Below are positions 22,501-31,426 of a stretch of 31,426 nucleotides of DNA, piece by piece; positions within the stretch are counted from its first letter, which is position 1, and every line of letters starts with the position of its first letter. The stretch spans positions 292,294-323,719 of the forward strand of contig NW_019775559.1 in NCBI RefSeq assembly GCF_001039355.2, given 5' to 3'. This stretch comes from Lingula anatina. Taxonomy: Eukaryota; Brachiopoda; Lingulata; Lingulida; Lingulidae. The notes beneath the pieces were generated by a model that ran no database searches, was not told the origin of the DNA, and saw only the letters and a list, made by a program, of their open reading frames with translations. The position numbers and the translations under genes were made by a program.

Positions 22501-23408
22501 CACGAGGCAGGGTATCTAGAAAAGATCAGCCGATAAGTTCAGGGGAACATTTTAGGGGACTACCCAATATATTTATACATACAGGTACCGATCGTATCAT
22601 ACACGCTACCTATATATATTCGGTTTTAGGGGTGTTTTTCGCTGAATACTAGTACTTTCTCACAGTATGTATATGTATGTCAAAGAATACACTGTCACCC
22701 TCTCGCAATATATGCTTTCTTCTGGGATATATCGGTCGTATGAGGAAGTGTTAATTATCCCACATACTACCTTGATGTCTCCCTAATAAGAATAGTATAA
22801 GAATATGATAATAATTCGATTAACTTTTTTTACACGAGTGATGATTTTATGAATGAAAAGAAAATAATAAGATCTGAGTTGAAATGAAAATAGGCAAGTA
22901 ACAACAGTGACAAAACACAATAATTATACAGGGTGCCCCCTCCCCCCCAAAAAAGAACTCATTGAATTTTTATTTAATCCTACGGAACTTCATTTTGTGT
23001 ACAGTCATTCCCCAAAGATTCTGTTATCTTCGTCGCTTTGTATGTAATTCATATTCTTTCCAAAACGTGCTCTAAATGACCTTCGCGGCGTTGGAAACAC
23101 ACTTGCGTACGTTGCGCAATATTGTCAATTACTTGAACTCATTCATCTTTGGGGATTTCCCTGGATTTTGCTGTGGTCGCTGCCTTCAGTTCACCAATTG
23201 CATGAGGGTTTTCTGGTACACGTGTGTTGGTACATGTAAACCAGAACAACCCTTAAACGAAAACAGAAATCACAGTAGAAGTCAGGGAAATACCCAAGGG
23301 GGAATGTGTTCGAATAATTGACAGTTTTCAATTGAAGTTTAGGACGTTTGTTGAAATATGCTGTCTATTGTAGGGTCAAATAGAATTTGTTTGTTTGTTT
23401 CTTTTTTT

Positions 23409-23439
<31 letters not shown>

Positions 23440-26400
23440 CACCCTGTCATTATATGTAAATCAAAAGTAATCAATTCTGGGCCACCGAACAGCCCAATTC
23501 AAGTACCTGATCCTCTGTTATACTGTGAAAGCTGAGCTCTGTCTCGTCCCCATCTACGCTAACTGTGACCACGACCTCTGTAAACTTGTCGGCTGAAATG
23601 TAAAAAGGTGCTGGAGATATAGTACATGTTTATGAGAATTCACAGTAAGCATGTATATCGAATATTAAGCCCAAAAAAAAAAGAACATTAACTGTGTATG
23701 TAGGCTACATGTGTGCCCTGAAACATGCAAACACGCAATAATGCGCTGCACAACAAACACATGCTGGGTATATGTACATACTGTAAACTCATGTACAAAT
23801 ATACACACGCCTGATTGCCAACGCGCACACACGAAAAAATGCACACACACACATACGCAGAAATACACAGCATGTGCATTATATATACCGCACATTTTTA
23901 CGCGTTACTCTAAAGTGTTAGCGATTGATTTAGCCTCAGCGAGGACAAGTCACCCTGAGCTTCAGAGATAACTTGACACTAACCTCTTCACTATAGCCTT
24001 TCTTCATCGTGTCAAGTTACCTCTGACCACATTCGATTGCCTCCGCCGCCCGCCAATCAAATTTAAAGCCCGCACTCAATGACTCATTGAACGATCTAGC
24101 CAATGAACGCGAACGAGTCAAAGCGCGCTTTGTTCAAATCCGGACCAATCAAAGATAAGGCTGAATATCAGGGACTTGCTGTAACCTGTGGGCAGCACGC
24201 AAAATACATCATCCCTCAGTAGATAATTATGCAGGGCATCAAACTGCTCTGGTTTCAATTCCGATATACTCCATGCTTTCTTTGTGTACGGTTATGCACT
24301 CGGAACTACTCGGATGTCTCCGCACTCGACAATAACTATGTTGTTAGTATGGAGCTTGCGGAATCAGCCGAGGATTGCCGATTGACAGTCAACCAATCAG
24401 CGTTTTCACCAAACTTTGGTGAAAAATTTTGAAACATGGATTCGATTGGCTTATATAAACTAGGTCAAACTATTTTCGTCAGAGGTAACTTGACACGATG
24501 AAGATAGGCTATAGTGAAGAGGTTAGTGTCAAGTTATCTCTGAAGCTCAGGGTGGGACAAGTCGAAATGGCCATTAATATCTCAACGTTGCGTGGTCGTA
24601 CTAAAAGGTTGCAAACCCCACAAATCAAGGCAATGAATCGTATAAAATTTGGGCAATGATTAATTTCACTGTTGGTGATGTAAAATATGAACTAAGGCTC
24701 TTTCTAAAACCTCTCTCCGTGAACATGCATGGTTCAGAGAAGCTAAACAAACGATTCCCCTCTGCAATGTACCACCGTCTTCAAGAACATACAACCTTGG
24801 TGAGATTTAAAAGTTTCTAACACGCCTAATTGAACGGGAACATTACAAAACATACGGACAATCACCCAGAATACAAGATGTTTTCTTCTTGGCAGCACGT
24901 TTCTTGGGAAAGCGTTGAATTTGATATTTTTAGTATTTGCATGACTTGCAATACTGAATGTGCCATGAAATGTTATTTAAATCTCATTTACTTATTCATC
25001 CTGTGCAAAAACCGCAGCAGCGTGTAATAAAACCCCTTTTCTGTCATTTATGCACTTACGGGCTTACATCATCCATGTTTTTCTGTTAATTTTTTTTTTT
25101 ACCATAAGTCCTCTGCTGATTTGCTGGATGCCTACGTCAGTCAACATATCATGCTGACTGATACAGTATCTTGACTGACAGACTTATTTCATTCCGTCAA
25201 TATGCCTTGTTTCTTCCACCACCACAGTACACAATAGGTAAAAATGTCGTCAAAAGGACACACACACACACACACACATACACACACACACACACACATA
25301 CACACACACACACACCACTAGCCTCAAGTTAGCATACACCTTATTGTTACAGATTAGAGATTATTTTATCAGCCCAAAAATAAACTATAAACTTTTTCTT
25401 TAATTCCCTCATTTATCCAGTGATTTGTCAAACGATCGGTCATTTGACCAAGACAAAATGGAGCGGGTCACCATCTTGCAGTGTTCTACCAAATATAGAA
25501 CAAAATATTTATTTAATTAATGTGACAACATTATATCCCTGGCCCCATGGACATATTAATCACCACACGTCATTTCTGATTTTCTTTTTAAAAAAGCGTG
25601 TACAAAGTATTTAGCCAATTTCCTAGTTCATGTATTTATAGTCATAATAAACCTAATTCTGTCGTTCATATTACTAATAGATCCCGGTCTGTAATCAAAT
25701 ATACACCTTCTAATGTCTAATGTCTTCTTACTTGTATATATACCACAAGAATCTCTTCCAAGTTTTGATTAGAGAAAGAAATCTAATCAATCGCTATTTA
25801 CCTTGTGTATTATTTCTACAGTATTCGTTACTTTGCTGGGATCAATTTGTCAATTAACGCGATACACGCATGTTTTTTTACAAAGTTTTAAAAGCTCTGG
25901 ATTCAAAATGTATAATAGTATTGAGCATGTTTTTTTCACATTGTAAAAAAATGCCTCTAATCAGGCGTGTCTTGGCAATCTTTCTGCAGACTGTTTTACG
26001 GCTGAGACGAGACCAAATTTATTTTCTACAAATAATGTTTTCCGAACCGCTATTTTCTTCGCCCCATAAGTGGGCATACTTTGTATTTAATCTAATAGCA
26101 TCTAGAGACAGGCATCTGTCAAGGAAAAGAAATCTCATGCATGGGATATCTTTTCTTGGAAACGGGCAGATCTCTGACTGTATAACAGTAGTGATGTTCT
26201 TTATAACTTCATGTCCGGATGCCATATTTGAATACCGTTAATCTCTTCACGAACCTTTGTATGTATTTATTCATTTACGAGGATTTATACACTGTTTTAC
26301 TTGCATATAAAACATTCATAAACTCTTGTTGACATCGCATGATATGAGGAAATGATTAAATTTACCGTGCTCGATGGATGTGATGTGTTCACAATGACAG

Positions 26401-26501
26401 TGACAGTGTAGCGCAGTTTAAATCTTACAGGTATTGAGGCAGGGTTGGAATTCCTGATATTAGTCTACATTTTAGCACGAGTCTGTTGTTTGTTAATGTG
26501 C

Positions 26502-26563
<62 letters not shown>

Positions 26564-27076
26564 CGCTTTGTTCAATGGTGATCACAAAGGTTGCTTGACA
26601 ATTAAAAAAAACGCAAGATCTAGAAATGCACGATTCTTCTACTGGCTGGCTACTTCTTATACATGTACCTATAAACCTTGGCTTTTATATGTGCCCACAT
26701 ACGTATAATGCATATGCTGTTCCAATATTTTGTCAGCACTTTGCATTGCACCGAAATGTCGGTCGTTTCGGGACAAATCAACGTGGATCGATCCCAATCC
26801 ACCTCTAGCTGACAAAATGTATTTTCGATGTAATAAATATGTAATCATCAGGCATAAGCGAGCCAATGATGAAAAGCAGAGAGACCAATATTTACACGTT
26901 ATCAAAATCTGATGACTTTTCCAACATATACTAAAGTAATTGCATTGTGGCCAATCGTATCTGGGACGGGTCCCAGGGGCCATGTTGAACTCAATAATCG
27001 GTTGTTATAAATATGAAGGTAATTAACAATTGTGTGTTTTTGAGGATAAATGAATGATACTAGTCGTTTTGAATGC

Positions 27077-27133
<57 letters not shown>

Positions 27134-30100
27134 TGCGCGTGTGTGTGCGTGACCGCATGCTTGCTTGCTTGCTCAAGATTGCATTTAAATTTAGGCACGC
27201 TATTTTCTAATTGTTTTAGCAATTAAAATTATATTAGCCAGTCGAATCGACGGTGAATAAAAAAACTCTCTTCTCTACTTAGTCAATGATTTACTTTCTT
27301 CCCGCCAAACCGTCATTTTCAGCCGTTGCCTCTATACAGAAATTACCATCTCTCCGCCAAATGCTCGTCTTTATTATCTTTTCACTATTTAGTTATCTTC
27401 ATAAACTAACTTCACAGCGACAAATCGATTCAAAGGCGCTACTGGTTGCCTCCAATATGACTGGCGTATTTAAAAATAAAAGATCAAAAGTGTCTGAGGC
27501 GGCGCTCAGTGCCTTGGGGACAAACACTTACAGCGAGAAAATATAGGAAGACAAGCTTCACATCACAGCTAATTTCTAACACTAGGTTAACAACCGCATT
27601 TGATCGCCAGATCTCACATAAACCGACGAGGATGGATATTGCATTATAGTTGCCGGCGTTGCGCTTCACTTGGAATAGATTGGTATCTGCGTCTCTTGCC
27701 AACATAAATAATATACTTAAGCGCTGCTTATCTGGCACCAGCATCAGTAGGTTGATTCTCCCTGGTTCCAGGACCCATATTCACTAGGGTTTAACCTCTT
27801 ATTAGTGGGGTTATGCTGGCACTGTTGCAAATACCGAAAATAATTGGAGAGATGACTTGGCTTGGCAGCACCATTTTTAGTTTATACATACAGAATAAGA
27901 TAGACAAGAACATGGGGCCTATATGCTCATGCAAACACTTCCCCACACAAGCAGCCGCTCGCGTACACATCTTTTCTTGTGCATACTTTGACAGGCATGA
28001 ACACTTGAGACATGATGATGATATTATATATTTTCAAGATTACTACGTATGCACATCATATACCTCTGTACCCCCACGTGCTACCCCCCCTCTTTTCTCA
28101 TGGGGCACGGTTCAGTTCTTGAATTTATCAATACATATTTAATTATTATAAATATGTATAAATAAATTATACGGAATGATCACTTCAACTTGATTCACTT
28201 AGTTTCGTCTTGAACATTCTACGTCTGCTTCAGAGGGGCGGGCTATTTATTGTTGTCTTATTCCTTAGTTAATATTTACCTATGAGGGTATCCTAAGAAA
28301 ACGATTAGTTTCATTTCCTATGTAAATAGTTCATTGATGGACATCTTCAGTAAAACATTTTTTAAACTTCAATTAATGTCTTTAACCCGTGTCCTAAAAC
28401 GTGAGGTTAACAGAGACGATCAATCAAAATGACACGATCGCTAAGATCGTTTTTCTTCATTACTCTCACAGCCCAATTGGGCATAAAGTTACATTCTGTG
28501 AACCGATTCTCTGAATTGCTCAGCCAAGTGTAACCGAACGCTTGAAAAGTTGTGATTAATACACAGATTTGTCATTCTGATCTACCAAGCACCATCGCAT
28601 CAATAAAAGACGTGCCGCATGTAACTTTTAGGTGGCTGTCCAATTGAATGTTATTTATTAGCATCGAAAATGGGAATTTCTGATACAAAATTCATTGGAG
28701 CGTGAAGTACTTAACGGCAGAGTGATGCAAGATATGAAAAAAAAATGGCATGGGTACAGTCAATAGGGGAAAGAGCTTACAAAGTCATTGCTTTAATTGT
28801 CCTGATGGGATAAAAGGGGGGTACAGTCAGTGTAGTTGAGGGCAATTGAAGGTAGGCTTAAGTCCACTTATCGCCAAATAATGTGTGCGACTGTGCGCTC
28901 AAAAGTCTGGCAGAAATTTTGAAAGAACTTGCTTGCAGGCGAGGTATAATATTAAGGCCTTGGAAATTAACGGTAGATAATCGACAGCTTCCGAATACGG
29001 TTCACGAATAAATAAATAGATAAATAAATAAATAACAGCTGATAGCTCGGAAAGAAGAATACCAGAAAAAGCGAATGAATGCGAGTCTGCAGGTGCATGA
29101 GCAGTTGCTCTGGCTTGGTTTAACGCCAAAAAAGGAAAACTAAATGAGTTGGCAAACCGCAAAGATCAGTGCCTTAAAAGCAACGTGGGATCTTAACAGA
29201 GTCGAAATCTAATAAATAGCAATTGAATGCTCGATAATTGTAAATTTCATATCCTATTTTCAAAACAGGGGCTTTGGTAACAGCAAACAATTGGTACGCA
29301 TTTTAGCTCGTTGTCGTAGAAAGAATTCTATTTTGTCTAAAAAGGTCGACCGTGCATTAAAAATAAGAATTTGGGCTTGAATTTCAATTGTAAAAAACTG
29401 TCTATAAGCAAACCAACAACCTGTAGGTCTAGTTTCTTAAGCCTCCCCTCGTGCCATCTGGATAACTAGATAATCCTGATGGTATTCGAAACTAAACTGA
29501 CGCCTCGACTGCCTCATCCTAAACCGCTCTGTATAGAACATTCTGTCGATAAAAGCTTACAACTGAGATTTTTCTATTCCATAAATGCGCCTCCTGATAT
29601 ACATGGGCCGTTTCATTCCAATGTATCATTATCGATTCAATGGTAATACGGTCTTTATTTAATCTCTGCAAAATAGGGTTTGCTATTCAACTATTTGCGG
29701 GAATTGAAATGAGATAAAAAGAAAACACGCCAGAGTTGGGTATATGAATAGAAATCGAATAAAACGTGATAAAATAAATACTAACGTATCCTTCCTTTTT
29801 GATAAACTTTGCAAATAGTCTTCTTGTGCACCAATTTTAACAGCTAAAACATACTGAATGCATTGCAATTGAATTATTATTGATATCAATGGATGGAGTA
29901 ATTGCAATGTTATAGCACAGTATAATTTTACAAAGACACGGCTAATGATAAAAACAATAACTACATTAAAAGATAAAGTAATATAATTAAGGAGTGAACA
30001 AGTTTGCGCTTTGTTCAAACCACGTTTGGTGTTTTTTATGCTAGGAGAGATAAGACTATTTAAAAATTAGGGCCAATTAGATTCAGATTCGGTTAGAAAA

Positions 30101-31426
30101 TCAGGTGCCAGATGCGTCTCGTTTTTTTCCGAAAACTGCAAGTTTAACTTTCTAGGAATAAAATAATTCAATCACAATTTACCCACATGTGGCATTCCTG
30201 CATAATGTGAACGTAAACTTGCACGTGCGTGTACAGCAATTTTTAATACTATGACGTTGTGTATTGATCACTAATTATAACATCATTAAAGGGGCTTTTC
30301 TGAATGCTGGGTGAGTATATTTTACGTGTTGGAACAACAAATACCAGCACATGCATGCAAACGCATATGCACTTAGTGTTGCGTGCATTCAAGTACATAC
30401 ATGTAACGCATAGTTCACAACACTCAAGCATAGATTACATTTGCCCCGGGCGCCGTACAAGGAAATAGTATACGAAACTCCGTACGATTTTTTCAGACAT
30501 AGTAAGTAGCTGCGGGCTACGTTTTCATTATGTGTCCTTTCTACGACATGACATTTAGGTCACATTGGGAAACATCGGTTTTTTGGTTGAAAAGTGATCG
30601 TACAGAGCCCTTTCATTATCAGCTGTCTTAAGCCTTCCGTGCGGCTTCCTTAAAGATCAATATGTTGTCGGTACAGCCTCTACGATTTTTACGCCCATGT
30701 GGTCAAAATAAGGAAAAATTACAATTCCATATCTTGCAAGTAAATTACAATACGTTTTAAACATCTTTATAATCGTTCTGCCTCCTGAAAAAACCAAAGT
30801 TTTAAAAGAGACCATCAACAGGTCCAATCATGTCGTTCACCGCAAGTCCATCGTATTGGAGCTGTGCCATGACATCTACGATAACGTTTCGGGCTTACGG
30901 TTTTAAAGATTTGTCAAATGTTTAGATTGACAAATTTGTTGAGGCTATTGAGGCTGTGAATTCATGAGCTTTCGTATGTCCCACGACCACCGTCTAAACG
31001 GGATTTACGGGCATCGTACCGACATCGCATGGCGTATGTACATGTAATCTAGGCTTGACGAAACTACTCACCGGAATCCGTATCAAACGTATCCACCAGA
31101 GCCGTCCTAGTGAACTGTTGAGTCAGGGACGTTTTCCCCACTCCGTGGGCACCCAGTATGACAATCTTAAACCTCTCCGGTTCAGAACCTTCCACCTCAA
31201 AACAATCCTCGGACGCTATGCTGCTGGTCCGACTGACGGATCTCGAGCGAGGACCCTCTGCTCCGTCTTCAGCGCTGGCTGCAGTGTCACTTGAGGCACT
31301 TCCGATCCTCTTTTTACGCTTCTTTACGGAATCCCCTCTTTGCAGGAGCCCTTTGGAGTTCAGGCTGAATTCACGGACTAAGTAGTACTCTACTTCGGTA
31401 AGGTTGTCGTGTTCATTTTTTGGGGG
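16343..31426 (-). CDS. RGK-type (Rad/Gem/Rem/Kir) Ras-related small GTPase, 4 exons, N-terminus outside window
   Basis: Exons in transcription order: 31072 to beyond 31426, 23507-23592, 22326-22515, 16343-16578. All junctions are GT-AG, phases agree and 288 residues are in the window, close to the usual RGK length. The Ser/Arg-rich N-terminal extension contains KKRKKR and RSRSVSRTSS. The P-loop is 'GAHGVGKTSL', G4 is 'NKDDLVRTR' and G5 'ETSA' lies in 'DAKYIETSAVL'. No prenylation CAAX box is present. The tail 'RRNSAKRILKRLM' matches the basic calmodulin/14-3-3 binding part of RGK proteins. RGK proteins act at the plasma membrane and inhibit voltage-gated calcium channels through the beta subunit; that role here is inferred from family. 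The canonical DTAGQE (G3) is absent, and so is the DxWE form usual in RGKs. The last residues (TTTPDLVCND) only weakly resemble the conserved RGK C-terminus. Confidence 0.87.
16661..16695 (+). repeat. fragment of the 2811-2982 foldback family
   Basis: 'GGTGTGACAGGAAGGGAAGT' (16663-16682) plus 'CCGCTAGGAACC' matches the left end of the element at 2811. The second end is not recognisable nearby. Confidence 0.5.
16696..18662. other. RGK intron 3, proximal part, no recognised gene
   Basis: No coding or RNA gene seen. A short three-unit repeat of (A)ACGGGC(TA) lies at about 16804-16832. A pair of 'ACCCTGTTTC' words lies at 17397-17427, and 'CTCAAATCTG' occurs twice around 17209-17316. The frames over 17933-18339 lack splice-consistent exon structure. 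Confidence 0.4.
18663..19331 (-). CDS. unrecognised nested gene or pseudogene: two well-supported exons plus one tentative
   Basis: In RGK intron 3, same strand. Exon b is 18949-19109, after the acceptor CTTTATTTGATCTTGTTCAG and before CAG|GTGAAA. It reads 'VFVDDNHWYFGNNVVSTPNT' and ends 'SVLAVERY' in phase 2. Exon c is 18663-18896 and takes up that phase exactly. It reads 'NSQGPQFIGETYNDVLLFTV', has Trp-rich 'NAFWWQFTPHSERTGWF', and ends 'RKTVGPVPW' at a strong GTAAGA donor. A tentative exon a (19233-19331, donor TCT|GTAAGT) would add 33 residues in phase 0. The intron b-c is only 52 nt, unusually short here, so a decayed copy of a dispersed gene is possible. The Trp/Gly-rich beta-type composition suggests an extracellular domain, but I do not recognise the family. 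Start, end and further exons were not found. Confidence 0.45.
19444..20352. other. RGK intron 3, middle part, no recognised feature
   Basis: AT-rich DNA without exon-like frames or recognisable element ends. Confidence 0.4.
20353..20386 (-). repeat. solo end of the 'AGCCTAGATTACATTT' transposon family
   Basis: The text 'GCATTTCAAATGTAATCTAG' followed by GCTT matches the reverse complement of the first 30 bp of the element at 4832 at about 28 of 30 positions. No partner end lies nearby, so this is a remnant. The open frame starting at 20355 runs through it and is not a gene. Confidence 0.65.
20390..22050. other. RGK intron 3, distal part, no recognised gene
   Basis: The 116-codon frame at 20355-20705 and the 76-codon frame at 20888-21118 have no family motifs, start within repeat or AT-rich DNA and lack splice context. 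Nothing else was recognised until the repeat at 22052. Confidence 0.4.
22052..22125 (+). repeat. dispersed repeat, copy 2
   Basis: 'CTTAGGGTGAGCTACTG', 'GGGGAAGTGTGGGGATATGC' and 'GATGGCTACCAATTGACAGC' are in the same order as at 7190-7275, 15 kb away. Confidence 0.6.
22326..22515 (-). CDS. RGK GTPase exon 3 (beta-4 to G4)
   Basis: It starts after TTTTCTAG with 'IPCLVEDPSIDGALVVYSLA' and contains 'CPVVLVANKDDLVRTRVVS'. Of two possible donors, the one after TGTGGGG (GTAAGT) is right: it gives 'VVSCGEGKLVATL', aligning with the 'VS.xEG' of RGK proteins, and keeps the frame into exon 4. Confidence 0.87.
23049..23219 (-). pseudogene. mariner-type transposase C-terminal remnant
   Basis: The minus frame reads 'VPENPHAIGELKAATTAKSR', then 'EIPKDE', an in-frame TGA, then 'VQVIDNIAQRTQVCFQRREG' and 'HLEHVLERI'. 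The 'NPxxIxELK' and 'GxHxEHVL' blocks are typical of the end of mariner-like transposases. The catalytic region is missing, so it is dead. The plus-strand frame 23076-23321 is its shadow. Confidence 0.75.
23402..23438. repeat. (T)17(G)20 homopolymer junction
   Basis: An uninterrupted T run followed by a G run at the right end of the mariner remnant. Long G runs are error-prone in sequencing, so the exact length is uncertain. Confidence 0.9.
23507..23592 (-). CDS. RGK GTPase exon 2 (beta-2/beta-3)
   Basis: It starts after CATTTCAG and reads 'DKFTEVVVTVSVDGDETELS', matching the 'V.VDGEE..L' hairpin of RGK proteins, then 'FHSITEDQ' and CAG|GTACTT. No DxxG can be found where G3 should be. Confidence 0.85.
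23951..24554. mobile_element. 604-bp non-autonomous DNA transposon, 77-bp TIRs, 8-bp target duplication
   Basis: The left arm (23951-24027, starting CACCCTGAGCTTCAGAGATA) and right arm (24478-24554) are reverse complements with a single mismatch in 77 bp. GGACAAGT flanks both sides (23943-23950 and 24555-24562). Each arm is itself a hairpin: 'AGAGATAACTTGACAC' opposes 'GTGTCAAGTTACCTCT'. An 8-bp duplication fits hAT-like or other 8-bp-target superfamilies; I do not choose. The interior encodes no transposase. It contains four CCAAT boxes on the plus strand, an inverted one, and a TATATAAA. It lies in RGK intron 1, and near-identical arms imply recent insertion. Confidence 0.92.
24053..24459 (+). 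promoter_or_regulatory. CCAAT-box cluster with TATA-like box inside the 604-bp element
   Basis: CCAAT at 24053, 24100, 24145 and 24393, an inverted ATTGG at 24445-24449, and TATATAAA at 24452-24459. Three CCAATs are in the form CCAATCA. The last CCAAT and the TATA are adjacent and lie about 25 bp before the right arm, so transcription could start in or near that arm. This is motif reading only; promoter activity is not shown. Confidence 0.4.
25258..25316. repeat. (CA)n microsatellite
   Basis: CA repeats with CATA interruptions every 18-20 bp, in RGK intron 1. Confidence 0.95.
26498..26561. repeat. compound (GT)n(GA)n microsatellite
   Basis: About 13 GT units run directly into about 19 GA units without a spacer. 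Confidence 0.95.
27079..27150. repeat. compound (CT)n(GT)n microsatellite
   Basis: About 19 CT units followed by GT units with a CGCG interruption; the reading 'RERERE' on the minus strand is an artefact of it. Confidence 0.95.
30426..31056. mobile_element. 630-bp member of the 'AGCCTAGATTACATTT' transposon family
   Basis: The left end AAGCATAGATTACATTTG and the right end TGTAATCTAGGCTT are inverted repeats of the same type as at 4832-5076. Next to the left end 'GGGCGCCGTAC' and 'AGCTGCGGGCTACG' match the other element's GGCGCCGTG and AGCTACGGGCTACG. No coding capacity is seen. It ends 15 bp from the RGK exon 1 splice donor. No unambiguous target duplication. Confidence 0.75.
31072..31426 (-). 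CDS. RGK GTPase exon 1 (partial at window edge): N-terminal extension and P-loop
   Basis: The frame is open to the right edge, so the start codon is outside. The P-loop 'GAHGVGKTSL' is encoded near 31124-31153, preceded by 'ERFKIVIL', the beta-1 strand. After it comes 'TALVDTFDTDSG', the switch I region. The donor is CCG|GTGAGT. An ATG near 31416 is in a different frame. Confidence 0.88.

Larger units (their letters stand above)
22930..23447 (-). mobile_element. decayed mariner-type element in RGK intron 2
   Basis: The ends ACAGGGTGCCCCCTCCCCCC (left) and, reversed, ACAGGGTGACCCCCCCCCC (right) are inverted repeats of the ACAGGGTG type. The right end grows into a (T)17(G)20 run at 23402-23438. 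Inside, the minus strand codes for the C-terminus of a transposase (see 23049-23219). Confidence 0.72.
24563..30425. other. RGK intron 1, long stretch without recognised genes
   Basis: Contains microsatellites (25258-25316, 26498-26561, 27079-27150, 29006-29034) and no exon that I can support. The longest frames (25870-26241 plus, 29683-30018 minus, 27813-28142 plus) are compositionally random: no domain motifs, no splice-consistent neighbours. Confidence 0.45.

Noticed and set aside
23665-23971. Cysteine/histidine-rich open frames on both strands
   Set aside because: They read through CA/TG-rich low-complexity sequence; composition, not a zinc-binding protein.
24229-24432. 67-codon frame inside the 604-bp element as a possible transposase
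   Set aside because: Too short, no catalytic motifs, and the element is typical of non-autonomous type.
25870-26241. 123-codon open frame on the plus strand
   Set aside because: No recognisable domain, no splice context, overlapped by another open frame on the opposite strand; AT-rich composition explains it.
26902-27222. Open frame with an Arg-Glu repeat
   Set aside because: The repeat is only the translation of the compound microsatellite at 27079-27150.

Overview
The window looks like metazoan nuclear DNA, probably from a marine invertebrate. It is AT-rich, genes have small exons with GT-AG introns, and there are many microsatellites and short inverted-repeat transposons. There is no operon structure and no prokaryotic signal. 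I cannot name the species from the sequence. Most long open frames in the window are chance; the real coding sequence lies in short exons that had to be joined by splice sites and phase.

Layout. 1-494 is the 3' part of a broken Tc1/mariner transposase. 1178-6196 (minus) is a five-exon SLC16-like major facilitator transporter. Its first exon exists twice (4184-4322 and 6058-6196) within a tandem duplication of the 5' end of the gene. 6560-11788 is intergenic and holds two long non-autonomous DNA transposons: 7585-8521, rich in GAGTC/GACTC and carrying a tRNA-like SINE head, and 10148-11037, rich in CAACGTTG. 11789-13557 (plus) is a complete three-exon PRELI/MSF1-domain gene, a mitochondrial intermembrane-space lipid-transfer type. 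16343-31426 (minus) is an RGK-type (Rad/Gem/Rem/Kir) Ras-related GTPase in four exons spread over 15 kb, whose N-terminus runs off the right edge.

The RGK introns contain most of the remaining structure. Intron 3 holds two or three spliced-looking exons of a minus-strand gene I do not recognise (18663-19331). Intron 2 holds a decayed mariner copy (22930-23447). Intron 1 holds a very young 604-bp element with 77-bp terminal inverted repeats and a perfect 8-bp target duplication (23951-24554), and a 630-bp element ending 15 bp from the exon 1 splice donor.

The three recognised genes are not functionally linked in any way I can see. The transporter and the PRELI gene diverge, and the PRELI gene and the RGK gene converge. 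The most unusual items are the duplicated transporter promoter and first exon with a clean insertion/empty-site comparison, the transporter's missing last membrane segment, the RGK protein lacking even the RGK form of the G3 motif, the unrecognised nested exons, and the young element carrying a CCAAT/TATA cluster.
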